Source: Ornithinimicrobium sufpigmenti (GTDB taxonomy: Bacteria; Actinomycetota; Actinomycetes; Actinomycetales; Dermatophilaceae). From it: 64,000 bases of DNA. The position numbers and the translations under genes were made by a program. Below the pieces are notes generated by a model. That model was not told the DNA's origin. It saw only the letters and a list, made by a program, of their open reading frames with translations, and made no database searches. Where the stretch lies: positions 3,906,001-3,970,000 of the forward strand of contig NZ_CP036403.1 in assembly GCF_004322775.1 (NCBI RefSeq), written 5' to 3'. This document shows positions 1-7,838 of the stretch, piece after piece; positions within the stretch are counted from its first letter, which is position 1, and each line of letters starts with the position of its first letter.

Positions 1-90
1 CGGCGGCCCGCACCGCCTGAGCTGCACCGCCCGACGCCAGGTCGAGCTCCCGGCGTCGCGCGGTCTCGCCCTCAAGGTGGTACGACCGGC

Positions 91-2424
91 TCAGCCCGAG
101 GCCGGCTCCAGCTCCCGGTCCTCCGCGACGTCGCCCTCCCGGTGGCGGCCGGCGGAGTCGACCCGGCGGGGCCACCAGAAGTGCTCGCCCAGGACCCGCA
201 CGATGGCCGGCGTCAGCACGGTGCGCACGACGAGGGTGTCGAGCAGCACGCCGATGCAGATCACCACACCGATCTGGGCGAGCACCACCAGGGGCAGCAC
301 GCCGAGCACCGCGAAGACCGCCGCGAGCAGGATGCCGGCGCTGGTGATGACGCCACCCGTCGCCCCCAGGGCGCGCAGCACGCCGTCCCTGGTCCCGTGC
401 TCGCCGGCCTCCTCCAGGGTGCGGGTGATGAGGAAGATGTTGTAGTCCACACCCAGGGCCACGAGGAAGAGGAAGGCCAGCAGCGGCATACTCGCGTCGA
501 TGGCGCTGAAGCCCAGCACGCCGGTGAACAGCCACCAGGAGACGCCCAGGGCCGCGGCCGAGGTCGCCACGGTGGTCAGCACGAGCACCAGCGGGGCCAG
601 GATGGACCGGAGCAGCCCGGCCAGGACGAGGAAGATCAGGACCAGGATGAGCGGCATGATCAACCACCGGTCCTGAACGTTGCCGTCGCCCTCGTCGAGC
701 GCCGAGGCGTCGCCCCCGGTGACGTAGACGTCGTCGGGCACGGCGTCGCGGATCGCCAGCACGGCCTCCTGGGACTCCCCGCTGCCCGGCTCGGCGTCCA
801 GGATGACCTGGAGCTGACCGATCCCCTCCTCGGGCGGCACCACGGTGGCCTGCTCCACACCGGAGACCTCGGACACCGTCTCGGAGAGCTCCGCCAGCGT
901 GGCCTCGTCGTCGGTCTCGGTGACCAGGATGATCGGCTCGGACGCCCCGGCGGGGAAGGACTCACCCAGCCGCTGGCCGGCGGTGATCGCCTCCGGGGTG
1001 TCGATGAACTGGTCCTCCGGGGCCAGCCCGGTCTCGTACTGGAAGAGGCCGGCGGTCATCGCCGCGAGCACCACGAGGGTGGCCACGATCCAGGCGACCG
1101 GGCGGCGGGCCACGACGTCGCCGATGCGCCGCCAGACCGACCGGCCCTCGGCCAGGCCCTCTTCGCCCTGCCGCGGCACCTTCGGCCAGAAGATCCAGCG
1201 ACCGAAGTTCACCAGCACGGCCGGCAGGACGACCAGGACCATGAGCATCGCGACCAGGATGCCGACGGCCGAGGCCAGGCCCAGCCCGCGGGTCGACGGG
1301 AAGACGGACAGCAGCAGGGTCAGCACACCCACCGCGACGGTGCTCGCGCTGGCGATGATCGCCTCGGCGGCCCGGCGCAGCGCGATGGCCATCGCCTTGT
1401 GCCGTGACTCGTGCTGCCGCAGCTCGTCGCGGTAGCGGCTGATGAGCAGCAGGGCGTAGTTGGTCCCGGCACCGAAGACCAGCACGGACAGGATGCCGAC
1501 GGTGGATTCGTCCCACGGCACGCCTACGGCCTTCAGCACGTGCGTCGCAGCGGTGGTCGCGACCTGGTCGGCGATGCCGACGACCGCCAGCGGCAGGATC
1601 CACAGGATGGGGCTGCGGTAGGTGACGATCAGCAGGATCGCCACGACCGAGGCGGTGGCGGCCAGCAGCGTGAAGTTGGCGCCGTCGAAGACCGAGGCCA
1701 GGTCGGCCGAGATCGCGGCCGGGCCGGTCACCTGGGCCGTGACCCCGTCCGGCACGGCATCCGTCAGGCCGGAGCGCAGCTCGGCGATGGCGTCACGGGC
1801 GTCCGAGGAGGTCGGGGCGTTGATCTCGAGCACGCTGAACGCGGCGGTGCCGTCCTCGGCCGGGATCACCGGGAAGGCGGCGTCGGCGACACCCGGCGGC
1901 GGACCGCCCTGGCCCTCACCCTCCTCAGCACCCTCCGGCGGGCCACCCTGGCCCTCGCCCTCACCGTCCTCCACACCCGGCGGCGGGCCCCCTTGGCCCT
2001 CACCCTCCTCAGCACCCTCCGGCGGGCCACCCTGGCCCTCGCCCTCACCCGCGCCCTCGGGCGGGCCCGACTGCTCGCCGGTCTCCATACCCATCTCCCC
2101 GCCCATGCCGCCGTTGGTCTCGGGCGGCTCGGCACCGTCGGGCGCGACGTCCTCGACGACCGAAGCGAGGTCAGGCACCAGGTCGGCGATGCCTTCGTCC
2201 TCGACGGTGAACAGGACGATCGCCGCCTGGTTCCCCTCGTCGGGCAGCCCCTCCAGCAGCTCCTGGCCCTGGGTGCTCTCGAAGCCGGCAGGCAGCGTGT
2301 CCAACGGGCTCGCCGAGCGCTCGGCCGGACCGACGCCGACGATGACCAGCAGCCCCAGCAGGACGCCTACGACCGCCACGATCCAGGACCGGCGGCCGGT
2401 GATGGCCTCGATGATGCGCGACAC
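91..2424 (-). CDS. MMPL-family RND-type membrane transporter
   Basis: A 777-residue polytopic membrane protein of the MMPL/RND superfamily, which exports lipids or drugs in actinobacteria. An N-terminal TM helix (about residues 13-33) precedes a large extracytoplasmic loop. A five-to-six helix bundle follows around residues 250-410, then a second loop, then a second helix bundle (about 590-750). This is the usual duplicated RND layout. The first loop carries a Gly/Glu/Pro-rich insert (about residues 100-180) built from a 28-residue tandem repeat. The gene is divergent from a MarR regulator with an inverted repeat between them, so it is probably that regulator's target. The substrate cannot be told from sequence. 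Confidence 0.9.
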   Translation of the reverse strand: MSRIIEAITGRRSWIVAVVGVLLGLLVIVGVGPAERSASPLDTLPAGFESTQGQELLEGLPDEGNQAAIVLFTVEDEGIADLVPDLASVVEDVAPDGAEPPETNGGMGGEMGMETGEQSGPPEGAGEGEGQGGPPEGAEEGEGQGGPPPGVEDGEGEGQGGPPEGAEEGEGQGGPPPGVADAAFPVIPAEDGTAAFSVLEINAPTSSDARDAIAELRSGLTDAVPDGVTAQVTGPAAISADLASVFDGANFTLLAATASVVAILLIVTYRSPILWILPLAVVGIADQVATTAATHVLKAVGVPWDESTVGILSVLVFGAGTNYALLLISRYRDELRQHESRHKAMAIALRRAAEAIIASASTVAVGVLTLLLSVFPSTRGLGLASAVGILVAMLMVLVVLPAVLVNFGRWIFWPKVPRQGEEGLAEGRSVWRRIGDVVARRPVAWIVATLVVLAAMTAGLFQYETGLAPEDQFIDTPEAITAGQRLGESFPAGASEPIILVTETDDEATLAELSETVSEVSGVEQATVVPPEEGIGQLQVILDAEPGSGESQEAVLAIRDAVPDDVYVTGGDASALDEGDGNVQDRWLIMPLILVLIFLVLAGLLRSILAPLVLVLTTVATSAAALGVSWWLFTGVLGFSAIDASMPLLAFLFLVALGVDYNIFLITRTLEEAGEHGTRDGVLRALGATGGVITSAGILLAAVFAVLGVLPLVVLAQIGVVICIGVLLDTLVVRTVLTPAIVRVLGEHFWWPRRVDSAGRHREGDVAEDRELEPASG
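1891..2058. repeat. 84-bp tandem repeat inside the MMPL gene
   Basis: Two near-identical 84-bp units in frame (28 residues each) encode GGPPEGAEEGEGQ / GGPPPGVEDGEGEGQ modules in the first periplasmic loop. A partial, more diverged copy lies next to them. The repeat keeps the reading frame. Confidence 0.8.
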
Positions 2425-2461
2425 GAGAGGGCCTTTCGAAGTGTGTATGGTACTAGTTACC

Positions 2462-2484
2462 TCACCAAGTACCTAAGTTGGTGA
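2462..2484. promoter_or_regulatory. Inverted repeat, probable MarR operator
   Basis: TCACCAA-N9-TTGGTGA lies in the divergent gap between the MMPL gene (start 2424, minus) and the marR-like gene (start 2568, plus). Position and symmetry fit an operator for the adjacent MarR protein. No binding data are implied. Confidence 0.55.
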
Positions 2485-2567
2485 ACTAACGCCAGCGAAT
2501 CTATCACAGGTTTGTCTAGGGTTCTGTCCCAAGCAGCGACAACCCTTGACAGCGGAGGAGGCACCTG

Positions 2568-3062
2568 ATGGACAGGCGGCAGGAGAACCCGCCGGCAGCG
2601 GCGCCGGACCCGGGTCACGCCTCGACGTGGGTGCGCGACTGGCAGCGCAGCCAGACCCTCGACGCGCTGCGCCGTCTGCTCAGCACGAGCGGACGGGTGA
2701 CCCCTGCGCTCGCCCGCCGGACCGGCCTGTCCCACACCGAGCTCTCCGTGCTGGAGCACGTCATGGAGGAGCCGATGGGCCCCAGCGAGCTGGCCCAGCG
2801 CATCGGCGTGACCACCGCGGCGGCCAGCGGCATCGTCGACCGCCTCGTCGCCCGTGGCCATGCCGAGCGCCAGCCGCACCCCACCGACCGCCGGCGTACC
2901 GCCGTCGTCTGCACCGCCAGCGGCCGCGAGGAGCTGATGGAGCACCTGATGCCGATGTTCCTGGAGCTGGCGCAGCTGGACGAGGCGTTCACCGAGGCCG
3001 AGCTCGAGGTGATCAACCGCTTCCTCACCGCGGCCGACCGTGCCGTCGCGCGCCTGCTGTAG
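2568..3062 (+). CDS. MarR-family transcriptional regulator
   Basis: 164 residues with a winged-helix MarR domain. The recognition-helix region reads GPSELAQRIGVTTAAASGIV (about residues 80-99), followed by the wing LVARGHAERQPHPTDRRR. The start is supported by a strong GGAGGAGG Shine-Dalgarno 6-8 bases upstream. It is transcribed away from the MMPL transporter and probably represses it and itself through the inverted repeat at 2462-2484. The ligand is unknown. Confidence 0.9.
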   Translation: MDRRQENPPAAAPDPGHASTWVRDWQRSQTLDALRRLLSTSGRVTPALARRTGLSHTELSVLEHVMEEPMGPSELAQRIGVTTAAASGIVDRLVARGHAERQPHPTDRRRTAVVCTASGREELMEHLMPMFLELAQLDEAFTEAELEVINRFLTAADRAVARLL

Positions 3063-3065
3063 GGC

Positions 3066-3088
3066 GGCCCCCGCGGCCGGCGGGGGCC
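3066..3088. terminator. GC-rich hairpin after marR
   Basis: A perfect 9-bp stem GGCCCCCGC/GCGGGGGCC with a 5-base loop starts 4 bases after the marR stop codon. There is no U-tract, as is common for actinobacterial terminators. Confidence 0.6.
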
Positions 3089-3107
3089 GGCCGGGTGACC
3101 GGCCTCG

Positions 3108-3113
3108 TAGACT
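3108..3113 (+). promoter_or_regulatory. TANNNT -10 element of mog (leaderless start)
   Basis: TAGACT followed by 6 bases and then the ATG of mog at 3120. This spacing would place the transcription start at or next to the start codon. An AGGTGG lies between but abuts the ATG, too close for a normal Shine-Dalgarno. Confidence 0.45.
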
Positions 3114-3119
3114 AGGTGG

Positions 3120-3638
3120 ATGAGTCCCACCCAGTCCCGCCCGGCCCGGCTCGCTGTCGCCCTCACGGTGTCCGACCGCAGCTCCGACGGCAGGCGTGAG
3201 GACACCTCCGGCCAGCTGCTCGTCGGGGGCCTGCAAGAGCTGGGCTTCGAGGTGCGCACCGCGATCGTGCCCGACGGGGCGGACAACGTCGCCGGGGCGC
3301 TCCGCGCGGCGGTCGAGCAGCGCGCCGCCCTGGTGGTGAGCACCGGCGGGACGGGCATGACTCCCCGAGACCTGACTCCGGAGGGCACGCGTCAGGTGAT
3401 CAACCGGGAGAACCCGGGACTGGCCGAGCTGCTGCGGCGCGAGGGCGCACGGCATACCCCGTTCGCGGCGGTTTCCCGCGGGGTGGTGGGGGTCATCGAC
3501 TGGCCGACCGAGCACGGCGTCGGCGGCACCCTCGTGGTCAACCTGCCCGGACGACCCTCGGCGGTCACCGAGGGCCTGGAGGTGATCGGGCCGTTGCTCG
3601 AGCACGTCCTGGACCAGATCAACGGAGGCGACCACTGA
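3120..3638 (+). CDS. mog: Molybdopterin adenylyltransferase, MogA/MoaB type
   Basis: 172 residues of the MoCF-binding fold. It adenylylates molybdopterin to activate it for molybdate insertion. The signature STGGTGMTPRDLTPE (about residues 75-89) and the later NLPGRPSAVTEGLE segment match the family. The stop overlaps the ATG of moaA, so the two are translationally coupled. It supplies cofactor to the nitrate reductase and formate dehydrogenase in this window. Confidence 0.9.
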   Translation: MSPTQSRPARLAVALTVSDRSSDGRREDTSGQLLVGGLQELGFEVRTAIVPDGADNVAGALRAAVEQRAALVVSTGGTGMTPRDLTPEGTRQVINRENPGLAELLRREGARHTPFAAVSRGVVGVIDWPTEHGVGGTLVVNLPGRPSAVTEGLEVIGPLLEHVLDQINGGDH

Positions 3639-4657
3639 TGACGGCCCCTACACCCCAGCCCCAGCGCGGGCCCCTGATCGACCGCTACGGCCGGGTGCAC
3701 CGCGACCTGCGCATCTCGGTCACCGACCGGTGCTCGCTGCGCTGCACCTACTGCATGCCCGAGGACGGCGTGCCGTGGCTGCCGCGCCTGACGATGCTGA
3801 CCACCCCCGAGGTCGTCCGGCTCGCCGGGATCGCCGTGTCCCTGGGCATCGAGGAGATCCGGCTGACCGGTGGTGAGCCGTTGCTGCGCCGCGACCTCGT
3901 CGACGTCGTCGCCGGCCTGGCCGCTCTCGACCCTGCCCCCGAGATCTCGATGACGACCAACGGGATCGGTCTGGAGAAGACCGCGTCGGCGCTGCGCGAG
4001 GCGGGGATGACGCGGGTCAACGTCAGCCTGGACACGCTGCGCCGCGAGACCTTCATCCAGCTGGCCAAGCGCGACCGGCTGCACGACACCCTCGCCGGGA
4101 TCCGTGCCGCCGCGGAGGCCGGGCTGACCCCGGTCAAGCTGAACACGGTCCTGATGCGCGACATCAACGACCAGGACGCCCCCGACCTGCTGGGCTTCGC
4201 GCTCGAGCACGGCTACGAGCTGCGCTTCATCGAGCAGATGCCGCTGGACGCCCAGCACCAGTGGGACCGCAGCCAGATGGTCACCGGCGAGGAGATCCTG
4301 TCCCTGCTGCGTCCGCGCTTCGACCTGGAGCCGCTGCCGGACGAGGCCCGCGGGTCAGCCCCGGCCGAGCTCTTCCTCGTCAACGGCGGGCCTGCCACGG
4401 TGGGCGTCATCGCCTCGGTCACGATGCCGTTCTGCGGGACGTGCGACCGGGTCCGGCTCACCGCCGACGGTCAGGTGCGCAACTGCCTGTTCGCCACCGG
4501 CGAGACCGACCTGCGCGAGCCGATGCGCCAGGGCGCGTCCGACGACGAGCTGGCACAGATCTTCCGCGACTCGATCGGGGCCAAGCTGCCCGGTCACGGG
4601 ATCAACGAGCCGCACTTCCTGCAGCCGCCCCGACCGATGAGCGCGATCGGCGGCTGA
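3638..4657 (+). CDS. moaA: GTP 3',8-cyclase MoaA
   Basis: 339-residue radical-SAM enzyme for the first step of molybdenum-cofactor synthesis (GTP to 3',8-cyclo-H2GTP). The N-terminal radical-SAM cluster motif is C32-x3-C36-x2-C39 (RCSLRCTYCMP). The C-terminal second-cluster motif CGTCDRVRLTADGQVRNC is near residue 265-280. The protein ends in the conserved Gly-Gly. Its start overlaps the stop of mog. Partner genes moaC and moaE are not in the window. Confidence 0.97.
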   Translation: MTAPTPQPQRGPLIDRYGRVHRDLRISVTDRCSLRCTYCMPEDGVPWLPRLTMLTTPEVVRLAGIAVSLGIEEIRLTGGEPLLRRDLVDVVAGLAALDPAPEISMTTNGIGLEKTASALREAGMTRVNVSLDTLRRETFIQLAKRDRLHDTLAGIRAAAEAGLTPVKLNTVLMRDINDQDAPDLLGFALEHGYELRFIEQMPLDAQHQWDRSQMVTGEEILSLLRPRFDLEPLPDEARGSAPAELFLVNGGPATVGVIASVTMPFCGTCDRVRLTADGQVRNCLFATGETDLREPMRQGASDDELAQIFRDSIGAKLPGHGINEPHFLQPPRPMSAIGG

Positions 4658-4669
4658 TCACGCCCTTCG

Positions 4670-4784
4670 ACCGGCGACACGGTTTGCCCCTGACCGGCGA
4701 CACGGTTTGTCCCGCACCGGGGACACGGTTTGTCCCGCACCGGGGACACGGTCTGTCCCGCACCGGGGACACGGTCTGTACGCA
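4670..4784. repeat. Five copies of a 23-bp tandem repeat
   Basis: Five head-to-tail 23-bp units with core ACCGG(C/G)GACACGGT(T/C)TG fill the convergent gap between moaA and moaD. The first two units are closest to the copies found in opposite orientation at 33496-33574 between selA and selD. There are no spacers, so this is not a CRISPR array. Confidence 0.9.
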
Positions 4785-4792
4785 GGGCTGCG

Positions 4793-5032
4793 TCAGCCTC
4801 CGGCGAAGGGGGGGAGCACGTCCAGTTCGGCGTCGTGGGCCAGCGGCAGGGCCGGGTCGGAGACATACTGCCCCTCGTGCAGCACAGAGCTGCGTTCCAG
4901 CACCCGGGCCAGCTCCGCCCCGTGCCTGGAGCGAAGGTCGGCGAGCAGGCTGCCGAGGTCGTCGGCGTCCACCCGCTCGCTCTGGATCCCGGCCGCTTCC
5001 GCGGCCGCCGCGAAGTACCTCACCGTGGCCAT
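4793..5032 (-). CDS. moaD: Molybdopterin synthase small subunit MoaD (ThiS-like)
   Basis: 79 residues from ATG at 5032 (MATVRYFAAAAEAAG) to a C-terminal Gly-Gly (LDVLPPFAGG). The Gly-Gly tail is activated and thiocarboxylated as sulfur donor in molybdopterin synthesis. The chosen start has GGGAG 9 bases upstream; the longer reading from 5092 adds residues unlike the family. The adenylyltransferase/rhodanese gene moeZ lies 1 kb upstream on the same strand and probably activates this protein. Confidence 0.9.
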   Translation of the reverse strand: MATVRYFAAAAEAAGIQSERVDADDLGSLLADLRSRHGAELARVLERSSVLHEGQYVSDPALPLAHDAELDVLPPFAGG

Positions 5033-5138
5033 AAGCACAGTCTCCCAGACTCCCGTATGGGGTTCCAGCCCGCCACCGGGCCGGGCAACCATGGTGCCGG
5101 TCCGCAGCAGAGCGTGTCGCCGGTCCGAGCGAGGCTTG

Positions 5139-5852
5139 TCAGCAGGAACCGGTGACGTCGTCGTGGGCGACGCGGCGGGCCCAGTCCTCGACGTCCTGCC
5201 AGGTGTCGACGTCGCCGAGGTGCTGCGGGTCCATGGTGACGTCCTGCCAGTGCAGCCCGGAGACCAGGCGGCGCACGGAGGTGTCCCGCACGTCGGGCAG
5301 GGCCTCGAGCGCGCGGGTCAGGGCGTCCCTGCGGTAGACGGCCAGCAGCCACTGCCGGTGCCCGGTCGAGTCGACCGGGCTCACCGCCTCGACCTCCTCG
5401 TCGACGTAGGGCAGCTCGGCTGCCAGGAGCGCGAGGGCGCGGGCGGCTTCGGGCTGGTCGACGGCCGCGACCGCGACCCACCCGCGGTCCCCTACCTTCG
5501 GCCCGACCGGGACGTCCGGACGGTCCGCGACATCGAGGCCGCCGGCGGGCGCCGGATCCACTGGGGTCCTTGGTGCGCTGATGCCATCCAACGCGTCCAG
5601 ACCAGCAGCGATGCCCGCCACCGGACCACCGTCAGGCGGGTCCTCCAGGGTTTGCAGCACGGTCCGGCCGTCCGGCAGCGGGGGCAAGGGTGTGTGGCCC
5701 ACCACGACCACCACGCCGCCAAGATCCACGTCCTGCAACAGACGCTCGACGAGGGAGCGGCCCCCGACGACCAGGGCAGCCTTGTCCTGGCCCCCCAGCC
5801 GGGACCCCCGCCCACCGGCGAGTATCACCAGGTCAACGATCGATGACGCCAT
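5139..5852 (-). CDS. mobA: Molybdenum cofactor guanylyltransferase MobA
   Basis: 237-residue NTP-transferase. It attaches GMP to molybdopterin, making the bis-MGD cofactor needed by NarG and FdhA. The nucleotide-binding signature LAGGRGSRLGGQDKAAL lies at the N terminus. ATG at 5852 (MASSIVDLVILAGG) is preferred. An upstream in-frame start at 5942 would add 30 residues encoded mostly by the inverted repeat 5891-5954, which is unlikely to be protein. It sits between moaD and moeZ on the same strand. Confidence 0.88.
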   Translation of the reverse strand: MASSIVDLVILAGGRGSRLGGQDKAALVVGGRSLVERLLQDVDLGGVVVVVGHTPLPPLPDGRTVLQTLEDPPDGGPVAGIAAGLDALDGISAPRTPVDPAPAGGLDVADRPDVPVGPKVGDRGWVAVAAVDQPEAARALALLAAELPYVDEEVEAVSPVDSTGHRQWLLAVYRRDALTRALEALPDVRDTSVRRLVSGLHWQDVTMDPQHLGDVDTWQDVEDWARRVAHDDVTGSC

Positions 5853-5890
5853 ACCCAAGCATGGCATCGCTGGGTCGCAGAGCCCACCCT

Positions 5891-5954
5891 TGTGCGGGAA
5901 TGGTGTGTCACATCCGTCGCTGGCAGCACGGATGTGACACACCGTTTCCGCACA
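5891..5954. repeat. Large 27-bp inverted repeat upstream of mobA
   Basis: Arms 5891-5917 and 5928-5954 pair with only two mismatches around a 10-base loop. The arms share GGTGTGTCACATCCGT. It lies between mobA and moeZ. It could be a terminator or attenuator, a palindromic operator or a small mobile palindrome. Both arms happen to encode similar short peptides (CHIR... and CDTPFPH), which explains the falsely extended mobA reading frame. Confidence 0.85.
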
Positions 5955-6024
5955 GGGGTGCTGGAGGAGGGCAGGCAGGTAGATAGGAAAGGCGTGCGCT
6001 CGGTCGAGGCACAGGTGGGCAAGG

Positions 6025-6047
6025 AAAAAACATGCGCCCGGTCGGGC
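6025..6047 (-). terminator. Intrinsic terminator after moeZ
   Basis: On the minus strand a GCCCG-AC-CGGGC hairpin is followed by GCATG and six T residues. It lies 57 bases past the moeZ stop. A U-run this long is rare in this GC-rich sequence. Confidence 0.6.
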
Positions 6048-6090
6048 CCTTTGACGTGTCCTGTCGGGCCTTTTGACGTGTCCTGTCGGG
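6041..6090. repeat. 22-bp direct repeat
   Basis: Two complete 22-bp copies (6041-6062 and 6063-6084; one mismatch) containing TTTGACGTGTCCT, plus the first 6 bases of a third. They overlap the terminator stem just downstream of moeZ. Confidence 0.8.
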
Positions 6091-6103
6091 TGGGGTCAGC
6101 GCA

Positions 6104-7246
6104 TCAGTACGTGGGCAGGGAGGGGTCGACGCGCTCGATCCAGGCGAGCATGCCCCCGGTCATCACGCTGACGTCGTCCCGGCCCAGGCGGACCAGATGG
6201 GCGGCTGCGCGACGGGCCCGCGGCCCGGCCTTGCAGTAGACGACGACGGGGCCGTCGGGCAGGTGGTGGTCGAGCTCGTCCCAGGTGAGTACCTCGCCCA
6301 CCGGCACGCGGAGCGCCCCCGGCACCGTGCCCAGCTCGTGCTCGGCCGGCTCGCGCACGTCGAGGAGGACGGGGGCGCCGCTGCCGATCATGGCCGAGAC
6401 CTCCTCGGCCGAGTGCTCGGTGAGCGGCACCATCTCGCGCACGGGCTCCCGCTCGACCGGCGGCAGGTGGGCGCCGGCCGGGCGCAGCGGGATCTCCCGG
6501 GTGCGCTGGCTCAGGGCGTCGACGAGCAGGACCCTGCCCACCAGCGGCTCGCCGAAGCCGCAGATCAGCTTCACCGCCTCCCCTGCCATGATCGACCCGA
6601 CCTGGCCGACCAGCGCCCCCAGCACGCCCGCCTCGGAGCAGGACGGCACGTCCTCGGGCCGGGGCGGGACGGGGAAGAGGTCGCGCAGGCTGACCGCGTC
6701 GTCCAGCCCCGGCACGAAGGTGGAGATCTGCGCGTCGAAGCGCAGGACGGCCGCCCAGACGACCGGCAGCCCGAGCGCCCGGCAGGCGTCGGAGACGGCA
6801 TACCGGGTCGGGAAGTTGTCGGCCCCGTCGAGCACGAGGTGATGCTCCCCGAGGAGGTCCTGCGCGTTGTCGGGCGTGATCCGGGTATGGCGTACCTCGA
6901 CCGAGACGTCGGGGTTGAGGCCGCGGACGTAGTCGGCGGCTGAGTCGACCTTGCGGACGCCGACGGCGTCGCTGCGGTGCACGACCTGGCGCTGCAGGTT
7001 GGTCGTGTCGATGACGTCGTCGTCGATGATCGTCAGGTGCCCGACGCCGGCTGCGGCCAGGTAGGCCAGGATCGGGCTGCCCAGCCCACCGGCCCCGACG
7101 ACCGCGACCCGTGCGGCCAGCAGCCTGCGCTGCGCCTCGATGCCCATCCCCGGCACCAGCAGATGACGGGAGTAGCGCGTCACCTGCTCGGGGGTGAGCG
7201 CCTGCCCGGGCTCGACGAGCGGGGCCAGGGGTACGGGACGGGTCAC
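6104..7246 (-). CDS. moeZ: MoaD-activating adenylyltransferase/sulfurtransferase MoeZ (MoeBR)
   Basis: 380 residues with two domains. The N-terminal ThiF/MoeB/E1-like domain has an ATP loop GAGGLGSPILAYLAAAGVG (about residues 45-63) and would adenylylate the MoaD Gly-Gly tail. The C-terminal rhodanese domain has an active-site loop VVYCKAGPRARRAA (about 335-348), whose Cys would carry the transferred sulfur. GTG at 7246 is chosen because GAAGG lies 7 bases upstream; an in-frame GTG at 7282 is possible. In mycobacteria and relatives such fusions serve Mo-cofactor and thiamine sulfur transfer. Confidence 0.92.
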   Translation of the reverse strand: MTRPVPLAPLVEPGQALTPEQVTRYSRHLLVPGMGIEAQRRLLAARVAVVGAGGLGSPILAYLAAAGVGHLTIIDDDVIDTTNLQRQVVHRSDAVGVRKVDSAADYVRGLNPDVSVEVRHTRITPDNAQDLLGEHHLVLDGADNFPTRYAVSDACRALGLPVVWAAVLRFDAQISTFVPGLDDAVSLRDLFPVPPRPEDVPSCSEAGVLGALVGQVGSIMAGEAVKLICGFGEPLVGRVLLVDALSQRTREIPLRPAGAHLPPVEREPVREMVPLTEHSAEEVSAMIGSGAPVLLDVREPAEHELGTVPGALRVPVGEVLTWDELDHHLPDGPVVVYCKAGPRARRAAAHLVRLGRDDVSVMTGGMLAWIERVDPSLPTY

Positions 7247-7423
7247 GTGTCCACCTTCAGCTCGGTGAGGAGGTCGATCCACCAGCCTACGCGCGGCGCC
7301 TGCGCGGTGGCCATGTGGTCAGAGGGCGAGGTTCGCCCCTGGGGTATCGGTTCGGTGGTACCTTGCGAGGACACCGCTCGTCCGGCGATGTGAGGTCAAC
7401 CACCCGGCGAAAGGAGCGCTGTC

Positions 7424-7459
7424 ATGCACCTCCAGGTGGGGCTCGAGGCGGAGCCATGA
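7424..7459 (+). CDS. 11-codon upstream ORF, possible leader peptide
   Basis: ATG at 7424 follows a strong AAAGGAG and encodes MHLQVGLEAEP. Its TGA (7457-7459) overlaps the ATG of the next gene at 7456. The best Shine-Dalgarno in this region therefore serves the short ORF, and the downstream gene would be translated by coupling. Expression is inferred only. Confidence 0.4.
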   Translation: MHLQVGLEAEP

Positions 7460-7794
7460 GAAGGGCCCGAGACAAGACGCGGGACGTCCCCGTGGACGAG
7501 GACGCCCCGCCCCGTCGTAACACCGCCGTCCTCCGCGTGCACCGCGGCCCGGCCTCCCCGGACCGCGTCGTGGTCTACGGCACCACCCCGCTCGGGCCGC
7601 TCACCGACGAGGTCACCGAGTTCACCGTCCCGCCCGGCCACCACCTGGTCTCGCTGAAGCTCGGCTTCCACCACAGCGTGGCCACCTGGGTCACCCTCCG
7701 GCCCGGCCAGGTGCTGGACCTGGTGGTGGAGGACAACGTGCAGGCCATCGCGCCGATGCTGCAGGGCGGCTTCCTCCGCTTCCACCGGACCTAG
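7456..7794 (+). CDS. Small conserved-looking protein of unknown function
   Basis: 112 residues that I do not assign to a family. An Arg/Asp-rich N terminus (residues 1-22) precedes a compact beta-rich segment (VLRVHRGPASPDRVVVYGTTPLGPLTDEV and onward). That segment has the look of a PEGA-like or immunoglobulin-like sheet, with no signal peptide and no TM helix. The start at 7456 overlaps the stop of an 11-codon upstream ORF. It is convergent with narI and leaves only 44 bp between them. Confidence 0.6.
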   Translation: MRRARDKTRDVPVDEDAPPRRNTAVLRVHRGPASPDRVVVYGTTPLGPLTDEVTEFTVPPGHHLVSLKLGFHHSVATWVTLRPGQVLDLVVEDNVQAIAPMLQGGFLRFHRT

Positions 7795-7830
7795 CCGGGA
7801 CCAGACGGGACCAGCCGGGACCAGCCGAGA
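7795..7830. repeat. 10-bp tandem repeat between convergent genes
   Basis: About three and a half copies of GGGACCAG(C/A)C directly after a TAG stop codon, in the gap before the narI stop. Confidence 0.7.
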
Positions 7831-7838
7831 CCTCAGAC

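Noticed and set aside
4670..4784. CRISPR array
   Set aside because: The 23-bp units are contiguous without spacers and no cas genes are near.
5853..5942. Longer MobA starting at 5942
   Set aside because: The extra 30 residues come from one arm of the inverted repeat and precede the normal N-terminal strand of the fold.
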